This document shows, in pieces, positions 52,834 to 64,000 of a stretch of DNA of 64,000 nucleotides. A model generated the notes under the pieces. That model had not been told where the DNA came from and made no database searches. It was given only the letters and a program-made list of their open reading frames with translations. Source of the stretch: Chrysaora quinquecirrha (taxonomy: Eukaryota > Cnidaria > Scyphozoa > Semaeostomeae > Pelagiidae); the NCBI GenBank assembly GCA_014526335.1, contig JACTAT010000341.1:62001-126000 (forward strand). Direction: 5' to 3'. A program made the translations under genes and the position numbers. How positions within the stretch are numbered: position 1 is the first letter of the stretch; each line of letters opens with the position of its first letter.

Positions 52834-54714
52834 TTGTTGTGATTCAGTGATAATCCTTCTACAGAAAACAATTGGGCGATGGTTAAAACAGGCACCAATG
52901 ACACACTTCAAAGTAGGGTAGCCCCAGTTGCCCCAGAAGCCAGAGCAGTTGACAAAAAATGAAAGGGTGATGGCTCGCCTACCCTATGGGCAGCAGAGGA
53001 GAGAGCAAGTAGGAAAATGGTACCACTGCCCATGGTGTTAGTCCAAGGTCCTTGGCCTGTTCTTAAGTTCTGTTCCTCTGTGTTGTCCTTCAAACAGTTC
53101 GTTGGTCTAGGTTTTTGATAGCACCATTCTTCCTCTTTGGGTTTGAATGTGCTTTGTTAACTATGAAATACACTTTCCTGTTTTCAACAACCTTTTGAAA
53201 TAATGTAATGGCATAGAGGATTGTAGAAAAGTCTTCGCACAAAGCAATATATGCCACAAAAATGGACATGACTACATTTAATAAAAAACTTATTATTTCT
53301 ATGTGAATGTCTTTATTTGTTCTATCTCAATGCTGAGGGGTGATTCACTCCTTGGAATTCTCGTACACTTTAGCTGGAGATACGATCTTTTTCATGAAAA
53401 TCCTTGGAAAATCATTTTATTTTCAAAGAAATTTCGGACGCGTTTTTGGAGAGTGAAGTGTCCGTATCTCAACGCCATGATAGCATGATGAGAGAACGCT
53501 GCTTGACTGAACTAAGATGTAAACAACGTCAACTCAAACCGGACCGTGATCCCTACACACAGAAACTCGTACTTGTATTGAACTTGAAAACGGCTCAATT
53601 TGAATGCAATTAATTTTACCATTTTCTGTTTGGACATTGAAATTTGGAAACGAAGATAGTAGGACTCAAGTGCAGTGAAAAGCAAACTTCTAAAGGAACC
53701 TTCTATTTGCATTAAATACTTCTTAAATGTATGATTGATTCTGGTGATTCTTTATCTTGATACGATTTTTGCCTCATAAACTTAGTGAGGTAAAAATCGA
53801 AAAAGATTTCCATAAAAACAAAACTATGTTTGCCTTGGAGGAGGGGGAAGACCCCTACACACTGGAATTCAAGCTTGTATTGAAGATGAGAGCGGCACAA
53901 TTCAAATACCAAAAAATCTTAGCATTTACATGTTTGTTCATTGAAATCCAGAAACTAAATTATATCCTCAGCACGGTATAAAGCAAACTTCCAAAGCACC
54001 CTTGTGCTTGTATTTGCATTAGAAATTTCAGCAAACCGAAAACGAAACCCATCAAAACAAAACTATATTTTCCTCTTAGGCAGAAGTCATGCCAAGGGTC
54101 ACGGTCATGCACAGTAGGCTTGCTTTGTTTCACAAAGTTTAATCGAGCTGTCCACAATCCAAAGAATTAAGCAGTGAAAAGAAACACAAAAAAATTATCT
54201 TCGCCCAGCAGCACAGAAAACAAAAAGTTCGTTATTTCAGTTATTAATTCCGATTTTTAATCATTTCATAAGAACATGGTGTTCCTAAACGAAAACATGA
54301 AGGTCGAAACGAATTTTGGCGCGAGTTTAGTTGAAACCTGCAAGTAAAATTTCGGCCTGCCGGGCGATGGTTGTTCAATTTCCACTGGCGCCAGTGACGC
54401 ACATGAAAGGAGGGTTAGCCCCAATTACCACCGAAACGACGGCAGATTTGGAAAAGATGAAGGGTGATGGCTCACCTACCCCACGGGCGGCAGAGCAGAG
54501 AGCAAGCAGGAAAGGCGTACAACCTGCGAGGTCGGAGCAGTGACTTGCACAAAATCGGTTGCCCCGACCACTCCTGTTTTAAGATAGTGGAACTAGCTCT
54601 TGCCCGTCTAAGACCACCGCCTCATGAGGACCACCGCCTCATGAGAACCTCCGCCTTATAAGGTTAGTCCATTGAACTTATTGAGAGAAATAATTCCATT
54701 GTTCCTTAATTTAT

Positions 54715-55325
54715 TGCAAGGTCATTTTCTTGTTGTAGTCCAGGTTCCTGTTCCCTTTTGCCACTTAAGGTTCTGTTCCTTGGCCTAAATCATGTGTCCT
54801 ATAATGGGTCCTGATCTTGTTCCCAGGATCCCTCTCAAGTCAAAGGTCCTGTTCCTAGCCCCACTTAAGGTTCTCTTGTTTCGCTTAGTCCAGGTTCCTG
54901 CTTGCTTGTCCCACTTAAATTCCTGTTCCTTGTCCTTAGTCCAAGGTCCTGTTCTCTTTTGCCACTTAAGGTTCTGTTCCTTGGCCTAAGTCCAGGGTCC
55001 TTAAGTCTTGATAATGGGTCCTGATCGTATTCCCAGGGTCCCTCTCCAGTCGAAGGTCCTGTTCCCCAGTCCCACTTAATGTTCTGTTATTTGGTCTTAG
55101 TCTAGGGTCCTGCTTGCTGTTCCCACTGAAATTCCTGCTCCTTGATCTAGTCGAGGGTACTTAGTCCACTATAATGTTCCTTAATCCTGAAATTTTTAAT
55201 TGTGGTTGGTCCATTCCTTTAGTTTCATTCCTGTGTCTTTCCTGTTGTTTCCTAGCTAGTGCCAGTGAAGGTCCTGGTCCATGGTGTTAGTTCAAGGTCC
55301 TTTGCCTCTCAAGTTCCGTTCCTCG
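54715..55325. repeat. GGTCCTG-rich degenerate minisatellite, block 3
   Basis: Collinear with block 1 over most of its length, including the order of the Gly/Pro-coding words, so the block was copied as part of a larger unit. Confidence 0.87.
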
Positions 55326-56699
55326 GTGTCGTCGTTCGACCAGTTCGTTGGTCCAGGTTTTTGATAGCACCATTCTTCCTCTCTTGATTTGAATGGGCAT
55401 TTTAACCATGAAATTCACTTTCCTGTTTTTCAATAACCCTTTGAAATAAGGTAATGGAATAGACTATCATAGAGAAGTCTGTTCACAAAGCAATATATCC
55501 CATAAGAATGAACATGAATACATTGGAAAACTTGTTTTGTCTGTAAATGACTTTATTTGTTCAGTCTCAATTCGGGGGGGGGGGGTGATTCACTCATTGG
55601 AAATCTCGTACACTTTGGCTGGAAATACGATTGTTTTCATGAAAATCCTTGGAAAATCATTTTGTTCATCGAAATTTCGTACGCGTTTTTGGAGAGTGAG
55701 ATGCCCCTCGCTCAACGTGATGATAGCATGATGAAAGAAATATGCTGCTTGACTGAACTAAGATGTAAACAATGTCATGTCGAACCGAAACGAAATGTTT
55801 ATCCCTACACACAGAAACTCGAACTTGTATTGAATTTGAAAACGGCTCAATTTGAATACCAAAAAAGTTTACAATTTTATTCTTTGGTCATTGAAATTTG
55901 GAAACGAAATTAGGACTCCAGCGCCGTAGAAAGCAAACTTCTAAAGCACCCCATTTGCATTAAAAATTTAAATACCAAAAATAACATACCATTTTCATGT
56001 TTGTTCATTGAAATCTAGAAACGAAATTACGACTCCAGCTCCGTGTAAAGCAAACTTCCAAAGCACTCATGTAATTGCACTAAATATTTCAGAAAACCCA
56101 AAGAGACTTCCATCGAAATAAAACTTTCTTTTCCTCTAGGCGGAAGTCGTGCCAAGGGTCACGGTCACGCACAGTAGGCTTGCTTTGTTTTACAAAGTTT
56201 AATCGAGCTGTCAACAAACCAAAGAATCAAACAGTGAAAAGAAACACAAAGAGATTAGCTTCGCCCAGCAGCACAGAAAACCAAAACACGGTTATTTCAG
56301 CTCGGAAAGAGTTAAATTAATTCCAATTTTTAATCATTTCGTAAGAAAACCGTGTTCCCAAACGAAAACACGAAAAATCGAAACGAATTTCGGCGCGAGT
56401 TTAGTTGAAACCTGCAAGAAAAATTTCGGCCTGCCGGGCGATTGTTGTTCAATTTCGACTGGCGCCAGTGACGCACATGAAAGGCGGGTTAGCCCCAATT
56501 ACCCCCGAAACGACGGCAGATTTGGAAACGAAGAAGGGCGATGGCTCGCCTACCCCACGGGCGGCAGAGCAGGGAGCAAGCGGGAAAGGCGTAGGACGTG
56601 CGACGTCGGAGGAGTGACTCGCACAAAATCGGTTGCCATGACCACTCCTGTTTTAAGATAGTAGATAGCCCTTGCCCGTCTTAGAGGTACTTGTTGTGT

Positions 56700-57640
56700 C
56701 CATAATGTTAAAAGGTAAAGGTAAAGGTCATGGCTTTTATATAGCGCCGTTATCTATCACTGGACATATTCAGCAGTGCTTTACAACTATTTTTCCCCCT
56801 TACCTCAGGCCATTTTTACTTTACATATTCAACACAGCACTTTATAACTATAATTTTCACTGAAAAGGGGTGCTTAGGAGAGAGAGTGGTTAAAAAGGGA
56901 AAGGGGCTTAATAGAGCCTTTGCCATAAGTGAGGTAAAGCTTCCATGGTGTCACTGGATTTGAATGATTCTTAATCAACGATCATTTCACACCTTGAAAA
57001 ACTTTATGGTATGAGATTTCTATTGAAACAATAAGATGCTTACAGATTCCTGTCAAACAAAATTTTAGCTTAGGATGTAGCTACTTGATGCCAACATTTA
57101 ACCCTCGATTTTTATAGCATCAGAGCATTAGCACAATAACATTTTTGACTTGGCTTAACTTCTTAGAAGTCAGTTTTTTGTTTACGACACTTGACTTAAG
57201 ATAAATTCATTTAGCTATGTAGATTCCCAATTCAACTTGTACCATGTATTTCAAATGTGGTGAATTATACTTGTTTTGTTAATACATTTCGATACAAAAC
57301 AGGATTACAACAAACATCTGAGAAGAGAATAATTTAAAGCTCTTTTGCAGAACAATTTAAATCTAAGGCGGGCGTTACATGAGACCTGAAATGAAACTTA
57401 AACTTTAGCTGAAATGAGTTCATTTCTATTAGAAAATTGTTTCAAGTTTACACAGAACCCAAATGACAGTTCAAATCGGGCATGACATTACTTTTCATTT
57501 TGTTCACCTAACAAAACAGATGACAAACATTGGAACCTTTACCAAAGACATTGGAAATCTTTGCCAAAATGTTCATCATCATTTTATCAAACTAACCATT
57601 TGCATCAACGTCTTTCATTACAGACATCATAAAAACAACA
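56700..57640. other. unassigned stretch with a short MITE-like motif
   Basis: 56705-56800 reads (AAAGGT)n followed by GGCTTTTATATAGCGCC and CAGTGCTTTACAAC, a word pair I have seen in dispersed repeats of marine invertebrates; the ends were not found. The rest has no recognised feature. Confidence 0.35.
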
Positions 57641-57679
57641 TTGAGATTGAGGGAGGCTGGAAATCGGGACAGTTTTGCT

Positions 57680-58515
57680 CAGGGAGCGCGAAGCGCGGGA
57701 GGCGAAACGCCCAGTGGACAGTTTTCTTATGTATGATGCAGAGGACTGGGTCGGGGCGGGAAAACTAGAATAGAAATTGTGAATGGCGTCTTGCGTTCTT
57801 CGTGTTCTGCCACACTTTGCGTACCGAATCATAAATGTTTAAAATTCAAATTCATGTTGCATTCATTTAAAAAAACCTTAAAAATTAATTGACTGTCTCT
57901 CTCTGATAACCGTATGTCGGTTTTTTATTATAACGTTCTTTGTCTGTGAGTATTTTGATTACTTTTTGCACAATATCTTTGATATAAATACAAAAACAAC
58001 AAGATACGAAAACAAGGCCAAATCCACAAGAAACGATTCAGATGTCTTCCTCTCTCAATATCTCGCAAGCGGCAAAATATGGCAAAAAAAGTTTTAACAC
58101 ATAGACAGACCATGCATGAGGTAACATTTTTATGCTGAAAGCGCAGACATTCTTTAACATTCCTGAGAGAAAATTGAAAGCCGCCTGCAGCTAAGAGTTT
58201 TGTTGTAGCTTAGGCCAACGTCTCACCGTCGTACTAAAAGGGCTAAAACTCGAAAAAATGTAGTTTTACAATTGTTAAACTTGCACAAAAATCAAAAGAA
58301 AAGCATAATAAACCTAATACAATCAGTCAAAAAACTTACATATCCCAGATCTAAAGTGAAACCAGTAATAACAAAATATCACTCTTCAATTTTACAGGGT
58401 CAAAAATTTCACGACACAGCTCGATTTCGACTCGAAGCGCAATTCGAATTTTGCATCACACATCAGAAAATCGCATTTCATTGGTCGTTTCGCCTCCCGC
58501 GCTTCGCGCTCCCTG
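57680..58515. repeat. 30-bp perfect GC-rich inverted repeat pair
   Basis: 57680-57709 (starting CAGGGAGCGCGAAGCGCGGG) is the exact inverse of 58486-58515, about 775 bp apart. The GC-rich core is itself nearly palindromic (GCGCGAAGCGC), in strong contrast to the AT-rich surroundings. The enclosed DNA has no recognised gene. Confidence 0.85.
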
Positions 58516-58848
58516 GTTTTGCTTTTTAGCTGTGTCCTCGCAATGAAAAATAAAAGAAAATACTTTCTTTCTCAACACCCAACAATGAGGATTGCTGGGC
58601 TTACTTTCTTCCATGTTGTCAACCTCGTCAGCCTCTAGGTGAAACTCCACTGTCCATATTTCACCCTGGTATCGGCATTGTGTATTTGCAATTTATTGGC
58701 GGTTCAAACAGTATAAGTTTTAAGTGATGTCACAGTTTCTTAAAAACTTCACACCAAAATAGGCCGAAAAATATGTAAAAAACATCTATAAAAACCAAAA
58801 AAGGATGCTTCATGAGATATTGTATCTTGCCTTACAGTAATCAATGAA
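58516..58848. other. unassigned stretch
   Basis: No gene recognised between the GC-rich repeat and the LINE relic. Confidence 0.5.
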
Positions 58849-59948
58849 ATTTGGATTTCAAAGAAACAAATCCACCTCTTTAGCAATACTTGATTTATAC
58901 AACCAGCTTACCAATGCTGCCGAAAATAAACATTTTTATCGATCTTGCAAAAAGCTTTTGACAGTGTTGGTCACTCAATCAAGTAAATGAGAGCATTATG
59001 GTATTCGAGGAACTGCATCAAACTGGTTTCAATCCTGCCTTTCCAATAGATGGCAAAAAGTCAGCATCAATGGCATTTTAACAGAGGCACGTAATAATAC
59101 ATATGGTGTTCCACAAGGTAGTGTATTAGGCCCTCTTCTATTTCTTATATACATTAACGACATGCCATGATCATCCCAAATCTTAAAATTTAATCTGTTT
59201 GCTGATGATACAAGCACTTTCTTTTCTCATAAAGATCTAAATTCTGTGGAATGTACATTTAACAAGGAATTTATAAATCGAACATACTCATCATAACTCC
59301 AAAGAAGAGAAAAAGAACAAGGATGGTTAATATAAAAGTAAATGATACCACATTACTTGCAAAAGATAATATTTAATATCTTGGAGTCTTGATTGATAAT
59401 AAACTAAACTGGAAACAACAAATTCAGCATATTAATAGAATAAATCAAAAGGCATTGGTATTCTTGCTAGAATGTAACATTTTCTTCCTTCAGGTACACT
59501 ACGCAATCATGCTTATCTCATGCTTTTATTGCCCCACATATTACTTGTGCACTTACCACATGGGGAAGTGTATCAAAATCACATCTTGATAAACCTTGCA
59601 GTAATTTGAAAAAAGCAGTTACAGACATATGCTTTGAAAAATCCACAGCCAGTTCAAAACCTTTATTCTCACAGCTCAGTATCTTAAACTTTGAAGATTC
59701 CTATACATTAGAATGTGCTAAATTCATGTACGATACTGAAAACTTCAATCAACCACATCTGTTTTGCAACCTATTCCAAAAAACCACCTCTAGACACAGT
59801 TATACAATTATGCTCTTAAAGTGCAAAAAAAAAATTAATTCTAAAATAATTAGAACTTCATATTTGGAATATGCTGAATGCGAATATGAAGTTATTTTTC
59901 ATTTTGCTTTGTCACTTCCTTGGATTCCTACTTCAAATTTGCGAACTT
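58849..59948 (+). pseudogene. LINE reverse transcriptase relic (Jockey/CR1-type)
   Basis: Frames in series read KFGFQRNKSTSLAILDLYNQ (58850), a motif-A remnant with KAFDSV (about 58945, shifted), then YGVPQGSVLGPLLFLIYIND (59104-59163). After a stop (59168) comes KFNLFADDTSTFFSH with the catalytic FADD (about 59190), then VLIDNKLNWKQQIQHINR (59385) and a C-terminal region ending at 59948. Multiple stops and shifts make it dead. It is related to, but clearly different from, the LINE at 20975-29105; it keeps the GVPQGS motif that that copy lost. Both ends are truncated. Confidence 0.85.
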
Positions 59949-60127
59949 AGCGATAATTTATGCACAAATATGCGCACTTTAGGGGTCTGGTGACTAACAA
60001 GCTGTGATGTAGAAACCAGAACACACCATATCTATGACACCATCTCTATGGAACACACTTCTTCCCTCTCTTGCAACTTGCCCTTGTTACGTTCACAAAT
60101 CCCTTGACGTCCGAGTTTTGTTCAAAA

Positions 60128-62896
60128 ATACCTGAAAGGTGTGTTGTAAGAGGATGCTCGAATCTCAAAAATTTAGAAAAAAGAACCTCTCTTCATCTCC
60201 CTCTGTTCTCCTTCTACCAGCTCCCTCTGTTTATCCGAAGGAAGAATGTACTGCACTTTCAAAGAGGGATCATAGAATGGTAAGTAGAATGGTTTTAGGT
60301 CTATAGGCCTATCTTTATAACCATTTGCGGTGCACTCAGTGTAATCTTATTACATTCATTATTCCACTTGATGAATAATAATTAGACTATATGTCGCTAT
60401 ACTGAGTGGGGGCATATTTTTTCTTCGGTTAATCAAGGCCGCTACTCATTCCAAGGAATTTTCAAGCTGTCCAAGTGAAGAACGTGAACAACAGAGTGAT
60501 TTTCCGGATGAATCATGGTGTCTAAAGGTAATTGTTTATGTTCCACAACTTGATGTTTGCAACTGTGTGGGCTTATCAGTTTGATAGCTCAATTGTTGGC
60601 TTATATACATCTAACTTGGGCTTTTATTATTTCTCCATAGTTTCATGATGTTGGATGTCAGACAGACTCACCTTGCACGACATTCATGCAATTGAAATTG
60701 AAAGTCAAGTCCTTCGATCAGAAATTAATTCTTTATAAGAGAAAATGGAGATTGTTAAATTGAAGAATAAGGTACCAGCAATCTTGAGCATAAGCTGCGA
60801 AACAAGCAGAGCCAGTAATCAATGAATTCAATGAGCAAACCAAAGAGGAAGAAATGGATGTTAATTTAGATGATACAGAACATTACTTTGAGAATGAAGA
60901 TGAAACTGATGCAGAATATGTATTTGATGCTGAGATGAGGTAGTAGCTAATTTTCTTAGCATTTTTTCATGCGATGATTCTTTACTTGTAAGAAATGTTA
61001 ATCATATGTGTGAAACATAACCAATGAATTAAGCATTTCTTTTGTAGCCCTGAAGACAACTTTAAGAAAAGAGGCATCCCAGGAGGCAACCTGAGAGAAC
61101 AGCCAAAGTTCATCGTATTTTTGATCCAGCTGTTACTGCTTTTCAATATTTGCCAAGAATGCAAGACAAGTGATCCCCTTGTTGAAACAAGACAAATAGG
61201 TACAATGGTAGAGATAAAAACTTTTTGTGGTTGAGATCCCTGTGGTAAGCGAGAAAATGTCTGGAGGAGTCAACCAGCTTGATTGCCTGGCACAAAAGTT
61301 TTGCGATTACATGGGACTGACATGTTTTACAATGACAACATTTTTACAGCATCAGAAGGTATATCATATTTCCTTGAATAATCTCCTCCCTTGAATGAGC
61401 CATGGGGAAAATCACTTCACTGAAATCTCATGCCCCTTGGAATAAGCACTCTCCTCAAGTTGCCATATGCTAATAAATGGCCCCACCCAGATCAGAAGAA
61501 TTGTCATGTAATACCTAGATATTGTGTTTATGTTGGTTTATCATTATTCATTTAGTGTTTCTAAACAAATTATTATGTACTGACATCCTTGAATTTCAAT
61601 TTTTTTCAAATAGGAAAAACTCTTCCCTGCTATTATCTTGAATTGGAAAAAATATCAAATGAAGATAATTGAATCATTGAGAAAATCAGAAGAGCCTTTA
61701 ATCATTGGTGGTGACAGCAGACATGATAGCATGGGGCATTGTGCAAAATATGGAGCCTATTCAGTGATGTGTTATAATAATCCAGCTATAATACATTTTG
61801 AACTTGTACAAGTATGTTCGAGTTTGTATTATGCAATTCCACAATACATCCGTTTTTTAAGTTTTTAAAAAAATTCCAAGTAGCTATTATGTTTGATTTA
61901 ATTATTCAGATTGCCTTATTTTCTCTAGAGAAATGAGGTTGGAAGTAGCCTTGCAATGGAGTATGAAGGGTTTCAGAGGTGTTTCCAGTATTTGAGATCA
62001 TCGGAGTGCAAAGTAAGCAAATTTGTGTCAAACAATAGCCAAACACATGAGAGAGAATGAGAAAGAAACACAACATTTTTTATTTATGGCACCTTAAGAA
62101 AAGTAAGTAAGTAGTTATAAAACAAACATAAATAGCTTGGCTACAATAGAGAGTTCTGCAGAAAAAAGCATCAAAGACATTTGATCATGATACCTTCACG
62201 CTTTTTGTCAGGACTCGTAAAAGTTTATTGCATGAAATTTTCCAAAATACCAAATTTGCAAAAGTTAATTCCAGCTAAAATTGACTAGATATTCACAAAT
62301 TTTTGTCACTGGTAAAAATAATGTCCAAAACTTTGCTTATTTTCAGGTTTTACAAGGCAATTTTGTGTCTTATATTCATGGAATGACGAGTTACATAAAA
62401 CATCCCATTAAACAGTGCAATTCTCTAAAGTTTGTTTCCACAAAATATACTGTTCCAGCTGTGAAGGGCAAAAGTTTTTTCCTTGAAACTTCCCATTTTC
62501 CCTGATTTGCAAAGTTCCAAAAATTTTTGCGTTTCTTTCTGATTTGCCAAAGTTTCTTCCCACCAAAGTTTCCTCCCTCAAAGTAATTATTTTTTTAAAG
62601 TTGTCTCCCTTATTTTCAGAAGTTTGCAAAGACCTCACAAAACTTTCAAAGCAATCAAGTTGCACTGAAAAATCTGATTGGGTCAAGCCATGTGTGAATC
62701 ACCTGCACTGGAGTGCTGTTACAACACGTAGTGACAATGGAAGTTTAATCTGGGCAAAGTTTCAATCATGTTTATCCAATATTATCAATACACACAAAAA
62801 TCTTTCATACCAGCTCTTTAGTAAGGGTGGACATGCTGATAACATATCTCAAAGAAAATGATTAGATGAAGGTGCGAAAGATTCCGTGTTTTAGTT
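60128..62896 (+). pseudogene. THAP-type transposase resembling Kolobok, multi-exon, broken
   Basis: Exon-like blocks in order: a THAP start (ERCVVRGCSNLKN, 60137), AATHSKEFSSCPSEERE (60441-60529), FHDVGCQTDSPCTTF (60642), an acidic block (60853-60942), NFKKRGIPGGNLREQPKFIV (61051), RENVWRSQPA (about 61250, shifted), and KYQMKIIESLRKSEEPLIIG with GDSRHDSMGHCAKYGAYSV (61614-61811; relatives have GDGR). Then RNEVGSSLAMEYEGFQRCF (61929-62012), HMRENEKETQHF (about 62047), and LTKLSKQSSCTEKSDWVKPC to NISQRK ending in TGA (62859-62861) where relatives have Trp, with LDEGAKDSV beyond. GT/AG sites flank the 61614-61811 and 61929-62012 exons in matching phase. The THAP plus DGR-type core resembles Kolobok transposases (TTAA targets); the family name is my inference. 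Confidence 0.62.
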
Positions 62897-64000
62897 GCAT
62901 TTCTCCTTGAACATTTGTTGTTTACAATGTTTTATTATGCCACATTTATCCTAAGAAATGAGTGGCAATAAGAAATGTTTAAACATAGGCTTCATCTTAT
63001 GTTAATTGTATATATTGCTTTTTCTGACTGGTCTTGTACTGTGTTCCTGCTAGCCTTAGTGACCAACTGAGAGCCAACATGCTGCAAATCCTGGCTGTAA
63101 ATTGATGCAGACAAGAACACGACCCACCTCAGCTTTGACCAACTCATCTTCCAAGCAGTTTGTGAACTCTGGAATTTCTTTGCAGCAATAGCATTCCATT
63201 GGGTTTTCAGTAAGCTAGCATCACAAAGTCCACACTTACACCTTTAAGATGTTGACACAAACTGTTTTAAAAATAATGAATATTTCCCAACCATATTAGA
63301 ATTTCATATTGACTTGGACGCATGATAGACAGAAAAACGCAACACATTTGGGTGCTAATGTAGGCCCTGTGTACGCCCTTTTGGTATGGTAAGGTTGCAC
63401 TTTAACCTACTCAAAAACCATTCTCTTTTCCTTCAGTCAGAACTAATGTAAGGAAAAATGCTATAACTTTCAAAGGTATTAAAATCTTTAAAGGGGTATA
63501 CTTTTTTTTAAAGAGAATTTTTTTCGCCATATGCAGAATTAAATCCTCTAAAATGATTTTTAGCAAGCATTTTCGTGAATACCATTTTTGCTTACCATTT
63601 CTGGTTCTACTCAGTGTCCTAGGCAACACTGTCTTGTATGTAATATCATTTTTGTATAAGAAGTAGTGTAATCTCTCTCAGTGTATTATTGGTAAACACT
63701 AGTTTGTATTCTTGTTGCTGAAGATAAATGAATTCAATTGATTTAACATAGACAACTTTAAGAAGAAGCACAAAATTACCAAAACTTAATTCCTTTTTTG
63801 AATGTTGCAATGAGTGTCAACTTCCTTCTTTTAGATGCATTCTGGTTTCCATCATCCAACAAAAGATAATAGCGATTTCTAAAAGTGATATAAAAAAAAT
63901 AATATTCTGAAAAGGAAGATGGACATGATAGGAGCCAGCAAGAAAAAGCAGGATGTATCAAGTAATAGGTTTTCTAAATAATTCTGAACCTGGGAGTCCT
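62897..64000. other. unassigned stretch to window end
   Basis: No gene recognised. Later exons of the transposase-like gene would be expected here, but none of its motifs is visible. Confidence 0.45.

Larger units (their letters stand above)
44640..56690. repeat. complex of diverged 1.5-2.5-kb repeats
   Basis: Several modules recur in similar order. Module A (GGGTTAGCCCC ... CCCCACGGGCGGCAG) is seen seven times, at about 44915, 46855, 49345, 51225, 52910, 54410 and 56485. Most copies are followed by a conserved GACTAG(C)(C/T)CTTGCCCGT motif, and then by either a GGTCCTG-rich or a TTAATCT-rich low-complexity block. Module B (GGGTCACGGTCACGCACAG and flanks) recurs near 46530, 49025, 54100 and 56155. 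Module C (TGACTGAACTAAGATGTAAAC) recurs near 48435, 53505 and 55750. The open frames in these modules exist in several phases and strands and repeat with the unit; I do not call them genes. Confidence 0.88.

Overview
This window looks like repeat-dense, protein-gene-poor DNA from an invertebrate animal, most likely a cnidarian (coral, anemone or relative). The base composition is AT-rich, introns follow GT/AG rules, and nearly every recognisable coding stretch belongs to a transposable element. The families present (TTF-zinc-finger hATs, DIRS, Penelope, CR1/L2-like LINEs, Harbinger, chromodomain Gypsy, Ginger-like integrases, THAP-type transposases) fit a cnidarian best, but species and phylum are inference. 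I found no convincing host gene; a few exon-like stretches (about 36.1-38.7 kb) are unassigned.

Layout. 0-1.1 kb: decayed Tc1-like transposase (minus). 2.3 kb: Penelope-like RT scrap. 3.0-12.9 kb: a DIRS-like retrotransposon split inside its RNase H domain by a hAT transposon (5632-12661, exact 8-bp target duplication), which itself contains a second, related hAT (6617-10267). 13.9 kb: short fold-back MITE with a 10-bp target duplication. 14.9-15.3 kb: ATC-type microsatellite. 16-18.3 kb: a hypothetical repeat-family protein whose middle part lies on the opposite strand, then a ZMYM1-like hAT pseudogene.

19.3-35.55 kb is a four-layer nest. The substrate is a tandem array of 321-bp units, each carrying a complete tRNA-like cloverleaf with A box, B box and a T-run terminator. 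A minus-strand chromodomain Gypsy element (19484-33551, 4-bp duplication) sits inside one tRNA-like copy. A CR1/L2-like LINE (20975-29105) sits inside the Gypsy integrase just before its catalytic Glu. A Harbinger element (24095-27572, TTA duplication) with two apparently intact spliced genes sits inside the LINE reverse transcriptase.

35.6-44.3 kb: mostly unassigned DNA with an RTE-like RT fragment (minus), an intron-containing Ginger/KRBA2-like integrase relic and a THAP-domain exon. 44.6-56.7 kb: a complex of diverged, roughly 1.5-2.5-kb repeats built from GGTCCTG-rich blocks, TTAATCT-rich blocks, conserved non-repetitive modules and class-II-like tRNA-derived sequences. 56.7-64 kb: a 30-bp GC-rich inverted repeat, a degraded LINE RT and a multi-exon THAP transposase-like pseudogene resembling Kolobok. 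The nesting gives a relative insertion order: Harbinger after LINE after Gypsy after array; inner hAT after outer hAT after DIRS.
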